The translations under genes were made by a program, and so were the position numbers. From contig WQZE01000063.1 of assembly GCA_009780875.1 (NCBI GenBank), positions 1 through 6,339 of the forward strand: a stretch of 6,339 nucleotides of DNA. The letters run 5' to 3'. Positions 1 to 4,626 of the stretch are shown here, one piece after another. Source of the DNA: Bacillota bacterium (lineage in GTDB: Bacteria; Bacillota; Clostridia; Christensenellales; Pumilibacteraceae). Each line of letters begins with the position of its first letter. Position 1 is the stretch's first letter. Below the pieces are notes generated by a model. That model ran no database searches. It was not told the origin of the DNA and was given only the letters and a program-made list of their open reading frames with translations.

Positions 1-60
1 TATCAAGGTATCAAGGTATCAAGGTATCAAGGTATCAAGGTATCAAGGTATCAAGGTATC
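1..60. repeat. Tandem octanucleotide repeat, unit TATCAAGG, about 7.5 copies, cut by window edge
   Basis: Seven perfect copies of TATCAAGG plus a half copy (TATC) fill the first 60 bases without a mismatch. The array starts at the window edge, so its true length is unknown. Because 8 is not a multiple of 3, each strand cycles through all frames every 24 bases. The plus strand has no stop in any frame. The minus strand, which is the direction of the promoter at 105-133, meets TGA in every frame, so the array cannot be translated in that direction. A perfect array of this kind is expected to vary in copy number by replication slippage and is a common place for an assembly to break. Its function is unknown. 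Confidence 0.95.
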
Positions 61-73
61 CTATTGTCATTGT

Positions 74-95
74 GTGAGCCTACAAATTTGCTCAC
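74..95 (-). other. Small inverted repeat (hairpin) at the predicted 5' end of the leftward transcript
   Basis: On the minus strand GTGAGC (95-90) and GCTCAC (79-74) form a perfect 6-bp stem around a 10-base loop (89-80). The predicted start of the leftward transcript is about 98-99, so the hairpin would sit within a few bases of the RNA 5' end. A purine-rich AGAGGTGA sequence that could act as a ribosome-binding site overlaps the left arm and would be partly sequestered. Possible roles are 5'-end stabilisation or control of translation. The stem is short and no T tract follows it, so it is not a terminator. Confidence 0.5.
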
Positions 96-104
96 CTCTT
101 GTAT

Positions 105-133
105 ATTATAGCACTTTACAAATTTCTTGTCAA
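105..133 (-). promoter_or_regulatory. Perfect-consensus sigma-70/sigma-A promoter reading leftwards
   Basis: On the minus strand the -35 box TTGACA (133-128) and the -10 box TATAAT (110-105) both match the consensus fully and are separated by exactly 17 bases. TGC directly before the -10 box supplies an extended -10 (TGn) element. The bases upstream of the -35 box (about 134-168) are almost only A and T in runs, as in an UP element. The start of transcription is expected near 98-99. No gene inside the window lies downstream; the transcript would run through the hairpin at 74-95 and the octamer repeat at 1-60. Every element points to a very strong constitutive promoter. Confidence 0.85.
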
Positions 134-168
134 TCATTTTTTCAAAAAATTTAAAAATATTATTTTAC
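134..168 (-). promoter_or_regulatory. AT-rich block upstream of the strong promoter (UP-element-like)
   Basis: About 35 bases of nearly pure A/T, with runs of T and A on the minus strand, lie directly upstream of the -35 box at 128-133. In well-studied bacteria such tracts bind the C-terminal domain of the RNA polymerase alpha subunit and raise promoter strength. The block also lies between this promoter and the transporter terminator at 175-210, so it may simply be AT-rich spacer. The role is inferred from position and composition alone. Confidence 0.4.
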
Positions 169-174
169 CCTATC

Positions 175-210
175 AAAAAAAAAAGCATACCACCAAGAGT
201 ATGCTTTTTT
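175..210 (-). terminator. Rho-independent terminator of the ABC transporter gene, bidirectional
   Basis: AAAAAAGCATAC (179-190) and GTATGCTTTTTT (199-210) pair perfectly over 12 bp around the 8-base loop 191-198. On the minus strand the stem is followed by a run of 10 T (184-175, partly within the stem). It starts 28 bases beyond the TAG stop of the transporter. The A/T arms make it symmetrical, so it could also stop transcription arriving on the plus strand. It insulates the transporter unit from the strong promoter to its left. Confidence 0.9.
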
Positions 211-238
211 GTACTTTATTTTTATTTTCTAGCAGATG

Positions 239-2407
239 CTACACCGCTTTTTTGATGATATCTATGGTACGCTTTTTGGTCAATTTTTTGAGAGGGGCAA
301 GGGTCATCAGTGCGGTGCTACCCAAAGTGAGAACCGCAATCACGGCAATAGAGAGACCTGTAAGCACAAACGAATTGTCTATCATAAAAAATGAATTGAC
401 CAACGGCAAGAACGCTGCACCCACACCAATGGCAGCGGCCGTCACGAGCACACCCACAAATCCACATCCAAACATAAAGATGCCATCAAGGTCTCTACGC
501 CGTATGCCCAAAGCACACATAATACCCACTTTTTTGCGGTTGCTGTCCACAATGGACAACATAAAGTTCATTATCAAAAGCATAGAGAAGATGCTCGCAC
601 CGCCCGCTATCCAAAGCGCTGCCTGCCCTGCTCTGACTGAAAGTTGGTATATATAGTTCATCCCCTCAAAGGACGGTGTATAAGGACGATACTCATACTT
701 GACTCCAAAATACTCGTGTTGCTCAAACAGCACTTTGTCTTGGTCGTAATCCCCTTTGAGGGCCACCATCAACCTACTAGCATTTGCAAAAGAGTCATCT
801 ATCACCGGTAGAATCTCGGAAATCCATCCATTGCCCTTGCCCAACAACACCGTATTGGCTATCGTATCCGCAAGAGAGACCGGTTGCCCACCAAACCTAT
901 CCGCATACCGTCTAATACGATCTGCTTGATAGGTACTTTGATCCAAAAACTGGTCAAGCACAAATCCTGTATTCACCATACCCACGACTTTGATTGGCTT
1001 CAACCCCGTATCCGTCTCTCCACCGCTGTTGTACACCTTATAATAATACATTATCTCATTGTCAAACAAATCGTTGGGCGAAGTAATTTTGTGGGTCTCC
1101 CCCTCTGCATCTTGATACTGTGCCCCCTCATAGTACGCATAGTATACAAAATCCGTAATCGCAACCTCATCATAGTCAGGATTTTCGGCAGGCAATCTAC
1201 CATACCCCTTGATGACCTCAATACCAAAATCCTTTGCCATACGGTCATTTTCCAACTCCATCAAACGAAAAGAACCATCACCAGCGGACCAATTGGTGTA
1301 ATCTGAATACATCTCGTCCTTGTGAGCACCCAGCACCAACTTGACTGGTGCCCCTAGGAGACTGTTATGATATGCCAAAGCACTGGTGTGTGTCTGCTTG
1401 ATTTGTTGGATTTCTTCGTCTTTCATCCGGTCGTCATTATTGGGGTGTCCGTCATTTTTGCCTTGATAAGTGCGGTTCATCCCCACAGCACGAGCCCCAT
1501 ATTGATAAAATTGCTCCAAATCTTTTTTGAGAGGTACAAAAGTAGAGACAACAAACGCCGTCAAAAAAACGCCCAAGATGACCGCAGGCAACAAGATGGA
1601 CATCACAAGCCGCACTTTTTTTGCGACCATCCACCCCATCCCTGTTTTGAGTCTGAGCCCTGCGGGCATTTTTCCCGTTGGTTGAGCCCCACTTGCAACC
1701 GCCACGGCACTTGACTTGGAGATCTCTTGTGCTGTCTCACGGGATACATCGCTCTCCACAAGCCCTGACACAATGGACACCACACGGTCGCAATACGCTT
1801 GCGTGTTTTCTTTGTCGTGGGATACAACGATGACCAACCTATCTTTGGCAATGTTTTGCAAAATTCCAAAGATTTGCTTTGCGTTCTCCTCATCCAAATT
1901 GCCGGTGGGCTCATCACACAAAATGACTTTGGCATCCTTGACCAACGCCCTTGCAATGGCAACTCTCTGCTTTTGCCCTCCGCTCAACTCTGTCAGTTTG
2001 CGGTTGGCAAGTTCTGCAATACCCACGCTTTGCAAGACATTGTCTATCACCGAGTGATTCACTTTTTTGCCTTGTATCCAAAGTGCCAAATTGACATTTT
2101 GGGCGACCGTCAAGTCGTCCATACAATAGAACTCTTGAAAAACAACGGCAATTTCTTTGTTGCGATACTCATCCAATTCTTTTTTGGAAAACCTGACAAT
2201 GTCCTTGTCGCCCACAATGATTTGTCCGCCGTCCACGGCATCCAACCCCGCCAAGCAATGCAGAAGCGTGGTCTTGCCACACCCAGACTTGCCAAGAATA
2301 CCCACAAGTCCCACATCGCCCAATGTCAAGTCAATGCCTTTGAGTGCTCTTGTCTCTTTGGTCAACCCCCTATCATAGGTTTTTTGCACACCTTTGATTT
2401 GTATCAT
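239..2407 (-). CDS. MacB-type ABC transporter, fused ATP-binding and FtsX-like permease protein
   Basis: This 722-residue protein carries a complete ATPase and a permease in one chain. ATPase motifs seen: Walker A GKSGCGKTT (39-47), Q-loop Gln91, signature LSGGQ (141-145), Walker B VILCDEP (161-167, catalytic Glu166), D-loop LD (171-172) and H-loop His197. A linker (about 220-260) leads to transmembrane segment 1 (about 267-291), a large extracytoplasmic domain (about 292-590), then three segments (about 594-618, 643-668, 680-705). Between segments 2 and 3, KKVGIMCALGIRRRDL (625-640) matches the typical FtsX-family cytoplasmic loop. This is the MacB/LolCDE topology, in which ATP hydrolysis moves the extracytoplasmic domain rather than opening a channel; such proteins usually act as dimers. 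Substrate is unknown; candidates are a peptide, toxin or lipoprotein, or signalling to a cell-surface partner. The ATG start is preceded by a purine-rich AGGGGGAAAGAG. The gene has its own promoter and terminators on both sides, so it is probably monocistronic. The family call is secure; the substrate is not. Confidence 0.93.
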   Translation of the reverse strand: MIQIKGVQKTYDRGLTKETRALKGIDLTLGDVGLVGILGKSGCGKTTLLHCLAGLDAVDGGQIIVGDKDIVRFSKKELDEYRNKEIAVVFQEFYCMDDLTVAQNVNLALWIQGKKVNHSVIDNVLQSVGIAELANRKLTELSGGQKQRVAIARALVKDAKVILCDEPTGNLDEENAKQIFGILQNIAKDRLVIVVSHDKENTQAYCDRVVSIVSGLVESDVSRETAQEISKSSAVAVASGAQPTGKMPAGLRLKTGMGWMVAKKVRLVMSILLPAVILGVFLTAFVVSTFVPLKKDLEQFYQYGARAVGMNRTYQGKNDGHPNNDDRMKDEEIQQIKQTHTSALAYHNSLLGAPVKLVLGAHKDEMYSDYTNWSAGDGSFRLMELENDRMAKDFGIEVIKGYGRLPAENPDYDEVAITDFVYYAYYEGAQYQDAEGETHKITSPNDLFDNEIMYYYKVYNSGGETDTGLKPIKVVGMVNTGFVLDQFLDQSTYQADRIRRYADRFGGQPVSLADTIANTVLLGKGNGWISEILPVIDDSFANASRLMVALKGDYDQDKVLFEQHEYFGVKYEYRPYTPSFEGMNYIYQLSVRAGQAALWIAGGASIFSMLLIMNFMLSIVDSNRKKVGIMCALGIRRRDLDGIFMFGCGFVGVLVTAAAIGVGAAFLPLVNSFFMIDNSFVLTGLSIAVIAVLTLGSTALMTLAPLKKLTKKRTIDIIKKAV

Positions 2408-2420
2408 ACTCTTTCCCCCT
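2408..2420 (-). promoter_or_regulatory. Ribosome-binding site of the ABC transporter gene
   Basis: On the minus strand AGGGGGAAAGAGT lies directly before the ATG at 2407. The purine run begins 13 bases upstream, a suitable place for a Shine-Dalgarno sequence, although it is GGGGG-rich rather than the usual GGAGG. It supports ATG 2407 as the start. Confidence 0.6.
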
Positions 2421-2454
2421 GAATATACACCTAGATGATTTGTCTTAGGGGCTT

Positions 2455-2483
2455 AGTATACCATTTTTTTTTGCAAGTGTCAA
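2455..2483 (-). promoter_or_regulatory. Near-consensus sigma-70/sigma-A promoter of the ABC transporter gene
   Basis: On the minus strand TTGACA (2483-2478) and TATACT (2460-2455) are separated by exactly 17 bases, and TGG before the -10 box gives an extended -10 element. The spacer holds a run of nine A. Transcription should begin near 2448, giving a leader of about 40 bases before the ATG at 2407. The promoter lies just after the terminator of the upstream hydrolase gene, so the transporter is transcribed independently. The layout is the same as in the promoter at 105-133. Confidence 0.85.
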
Positions 2484-2537
2484 GCAATATGATTGGAATG
2501 CAAGCATTTTGTTTGACAATATTCTTTGGACAAACGC

Positions 2538-2575
2538 AAAAAAAAAGAACCCCCAAAAATGGTTGGCTCTTTTTT
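2538..2575 (-). terminator. Rho-independent terminator after the GH19 hydrolase gene
   Basis: On the minus strand AAAAAAGAGCC (2575-2565) pairs with GGTTCTTTTTT (about 2551-2541), with one G-T wobble, around a 13-base loop, and continues into a run of T to 2538. It starts 29 bases after the TGA stop at 2605. On the plus strand the same stem has an A-C mismatch, so the leftward direction is favoured. It would end the hydrolase transcript before the transporter promoter. Confidence 0.75.
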
Positions 2576-2604
2576 GCATCCATCGTTTTTATTTTTGTGC
2601 GGTG

Positions 2605-3861
2605 TCACACCCAAGATTGCATCCCTAGGGTGTCCACCTTTTCACCCTCAATGTTGGCACCCAGTATGCCCGCATAACGCCTATAATACCCAACTCTGTC
2701 CTCTACTTGTCCGCCGCCAAATTCCCCTTGTCCCGATTCTAGCCCACCGTTGATAATGATGATACTGAGCCCAAAGCCAAGTTCAAAACCCTTTGCTTTG
2801 TCAGCATCGGTCAGCACATAGCGGTTGGACATCACATCGCTGCAACTCGCCTTGGGCGGTTGTGGCATCATCCAAAACAAAATCCCCGTCTCAAAGGCAA
2901 GTGACCCTTGCTCCGTAAACAAATCAAAGTCTCCATTGATGACACGACTGGGGTCGTCAAGCAATACCTTCTTGTCACCATACACAATCCCTGACACGAG
3001 ACCGTAGTTGAAGTTCCAAGACAATTGTATGGGACCTCTACCGTGATAAGATTTGCCAGGGGTGGGTGGATAATCTGCACTACTTGCATCCACATAACCC
3101 AAATTGCCGCCATCGGCATAGCCATCTTCTTCTCTCCAACAAAGCCCCCACGAAAAACGCCCGTCGGGTGCGGTAGCCCATCCCCCCGTCGTCTCGTGTG
3201 AAATATTAGCAAAAAATCCGGCAAGTTCTCGCTCTCTGTCATTGGCATCGTCCGCCATCAAAAAGGCTCCCAAATCGGTTTCACTTTTTATCACCGTGCC
3301 ATTGGGGTCAAACTCCGCAGGCGTATTGATTTGATACTCCTCCCCACTTACCTTGTCAATCCTTGTGTATCGTGTAGCATAGGCTCTGCCTGGGTTGTAC
3401 TCCAACCTGACCATAAACCTAGCAGAATGATAAATCGCCTCTAACAAACTCTTGTAGGTGAAAAAGTCCATATCTCCTTGTGCACCGCCTACACCGTACC
3501 TGTGCAAAAAGAGTTGGTTGTATTGTTCCTCACTGATATAACTTTGGAACCTATCCACGGCTCCTTGCGGACTGGTGTCACCCGTGAGACTCTCTCCACC
3601 GCCGCCATTGCCGCCTCCACCGTTACCGCCGCCGTTTCCGCCGCCACCGTTGCCTCCATTACCACCGCCACCGTTGCCACCGGGTCCTTGCCCACTAGGA
3701 GGATTCCCACCGCTGCCGTCGGCTTTGCCACGCCCAAGAAAGAATCCTCCCACAATACCGCTCACCAAAAGCACGACCGACAAAACAATAATAATGAGTA
3801 CTTTTGTGATATCTACCCCACCCATACTCGGGCGGTCATATTTGTTGTTGTAATTTGCCAT
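2605..3861 (-). CDS. Membrane-anchored GH19 family glycoside hydrolase (plant-type chitinase domain)
   Basis: 418 residues. A short positively charged N-terminus (1-20) precedes one transmembrane segment (about 21-43, ending GGFFLG) with no clear cleavage site, so it is probably a type II anchor with the enzyme outside. A Gly/Asn-rich linker (48-90) leads to a GH19 domain (about 103-405). That domain closely follows plant class I/II chitinases: ISEEQYNQLFLHR (109-121), SHETTGGWATAPDG (221-234), YHGRGPIQLSWNFNYG (272-287), INGGLESG (370-377) and EDRVGYYRRYAGILG (387-401). By comparison with barley chitinase, Glu223 is the catalytic acid, Glu245 the second carboxylate, and Ser281, Asn285 and Asn371 the water- and substrate-binding residues. 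The family hydrolyses beta-1,4-linked GlcNAc polymers with inversion; chitin is the likeliest substrate and peptidoglycan an alternative. ATG 3861 is preferred over TTG 3906 because GGAGA lies 9 bases upstream of it and the protein then begins just before the anchor. The gene lies 66 bases downstream of a paralogue and is probably in its operon. Confidence 0.9.
   Translation of the reverse strand: MANYNNKYDRPSMGGVDITKVLIIIVLSVVLLVSGIVGGFFLGRGKADGSGGNPPSGQGPGGNGGGGNGGNGGGGNGGGNGGGGNGGGGESLTGDTSPQGAVDRFQSYISEEQYNQLFLHRYGVGGAQGDMDFFTYKSLLEAIYHSARFMVRLEYNPGRAYATRYTRIDKVSGEEYQINTPAEFDPNGTVIKSETDLGAFLMADDANDRERELAGFFANISHETTGGWATAPDGRFSWGLCWREEDGYADGGNLGYVDASSADYPPTPGKSYHGRGPIQLSWNFNYGLVSGIVYGDKKVLLDDPSRVINGDFDLFTEQGSLAFETGILFWMMPQPPKASCSDVMSNRYVLTDADKAKGFELGFGLSIIIINGGLESGQGEFGGGQVEDRVGYYRRYAGILGANIEGEKVDTLGMQSWV
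3595..3681 (-). repeat. Low-complexity Gly/Asn-coding tract (extracellular linker)
   Basis: Codons for residues 61-89 of the hydrolase encode only Gly and Asn, in repeats of GGN, GGGN and GGGGN. The DNA is a run of GGN codons with mixed third bases. It forms a flexible spacer between the membrane anchor and the catalytic domain. The mixed third bases suggest it has been selected as protein rather than freshly expanded as DNA, although in-frame length changes are still likely among strains. Confidence 0.85.
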
Positions 3862-3870
3862 AAAACATAA

Positions 3871-3875
3871 TCTCC
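3871..3875 (-). promoter_or_regulatory. Ribosome-binding site deciding the start of the intact GH19 gene
   Basis: GGAGA on the minus strand lies 9 bases before ATG 3861. The reading frame is open further upstream to a TTG at 3906, but that start lacks a comparable site and would add 15 residues not seen in the paralogue. This supports ATG 3861. Confidence 0.75.
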
Positions 3876-3927
3876 AAAATTTTTTCAGAAAAGCCTGCCC
3901 ACACAAAATCGCTCATCACGCCCAGAA

Positions 3928-4626
3928 TCAAGTCCACGGCGGCATATCTGCGGTGTCCACCTTTTCACCCGTGAGGTCGGCGTTGGTGTACTGTGCAAAT
4001 TTGCGATAAAAAGCAATCCGCCTATCCACCGCACCGTTTTGCCCCTCTGCACAACCGGCTTCAAATCCGCCGTTGATGATGACAATCGTGAGTCCAAAAC
4101 CAGGTGTAAATACACTTGCGTCCTCTTTGCGGAGTGGCACCCAAGTGTCGGTCATCACCTCGTGCATACTGCCCTTGGGGTATTGTGGGGTCATCCAAAA
4201 CCAAATGGCACTGAGCCATCCCAAATAGCCCCATTGTTTGTCCCAGCCACCTGCCACAACATACTCAGGATGGTCAAGCAAAATATGCTTGTCACCCAAG
4301 AACATTTGCGACACTTGCCCGTAGTTGTAGTTCCAAGACAACTGAAAAGGCCCTCTGCCGTGGTACGACTTGCCAGGAGTAGGTGGAAAAGCCTCATTGC
4401 CCTCATCGGTATAGTTGGGAGAGTACCCACCGCCTATCAAATCAATTTCTTCGTTCCAATACAATCCATCACTGAGTGGCTCCACGCCCCAAAGTCCGCC
4501 ACCGTTCTCGTGGCTTGCATTGGCAAGCAAGCCCGCCAACTCTCTTGCGTGGTGGTTGGGCGTACCATCCAACAAAAATCTCCCATAATCAATATACTTG
4601 GTAAAAATCGGTTTGGAGGCATTCCA
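3928..4626 (-). CDS. C-terminal part of the frameshifted GH19 hydrolase (catalytic domain)
   Basis: This frame carries almost the whole active site of the gene whose N-terminal part is at 4437-6339. It opens just after a TGA at 4633-4635 and true homology resumes at the Trp codon 4626-4624, so it has no start of its own; the first usable codon is a TTG at 4575 inside the domain, without a convincing ribosome-binding site. Residues counted from that TTG: SHENGGG (21-27) with catalytic Glu23, second carboxylate Glu43 in WNEE, YHGRGPFQLSWNYNYG (71-86), the WFWMTPQ helix (125-131) and VIINGG (165-170). The key GH19 residues are therefore present. Compared with its paralogue the loop after the catalytic Glu has lost the plant-like TGGWATAPDG motif, so substrate preference may differ. 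Translated alone this piece would be cytoplasmic and lack the first helices, so it is probably not functional unless the frame is restored. Confidence 0.8.
   Translation of the reverse strand, partial: WNASKPIFTKYIDYGRFLLDGTPNHHARELAGLLANASHENGGGLWGVEPLSDGLYWNEEIDLIGGGYSPNYTDEGNEAFPPTPGKSYHGRGPFQLSWNYNYGQVSQMFLGDKHILLDHPEYVVAGGWDKQWGYLGWLSAIWFWMTPQYPKGSMHEVMTDTWVPLRKEDASVFTPGFGLTIVIINGGFEAGCAEGQNGAVDRRIAFYRKFAQYTNADLTGEKVDTADMPPWT

Noticed and set aside
1..60. CRISPR array or replication iterons
   Set aside because: The unit is 8 bases with no spacers, and neither a replication gene nor a cas gene is present; a simple tandem repeat is the adequate description.
99..656. Plus-strand open frame of 185 codons at the left end
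   Set aside because: It overlaps a perfect terminator and the end of the transporter gene, lacks a ribosome-binding site and its product looks like nothing known; an antisense shadow.
2415..2452. CCCCT in the leader of the transporter gene complementary to the AGGGG ribosome-binding site
   Set aside because: The five-base match lies at or across the predicted transcription start near 2448, so the full arm may not be in the RNA; too weak to call a regulatory hairpin.
2601..2611. GGTGT-C-ACACC near-palindrome at the end of the intact GH19 gene
   Set aside because: Only 4-5 bp with a 1-3 base loop and overlapping the stop codon; expected by chance and no T tract follows.
3575..3853. Plus-strand frame encoding a proline-rich protein opposite the Gly/Asn linker
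   Set aside because: The polyproline comes from reading GGN codons backwards; it is a shadow of the linker.
2605..3928. Alternative genetic code with TGA read as Trp
   Set aside because: Both GH19 paralogues end at TGA at equivalent positions after MQSWV and MPPWT, and the minus frames contain ordinary TGG Trp codons, so TGA is a stop.
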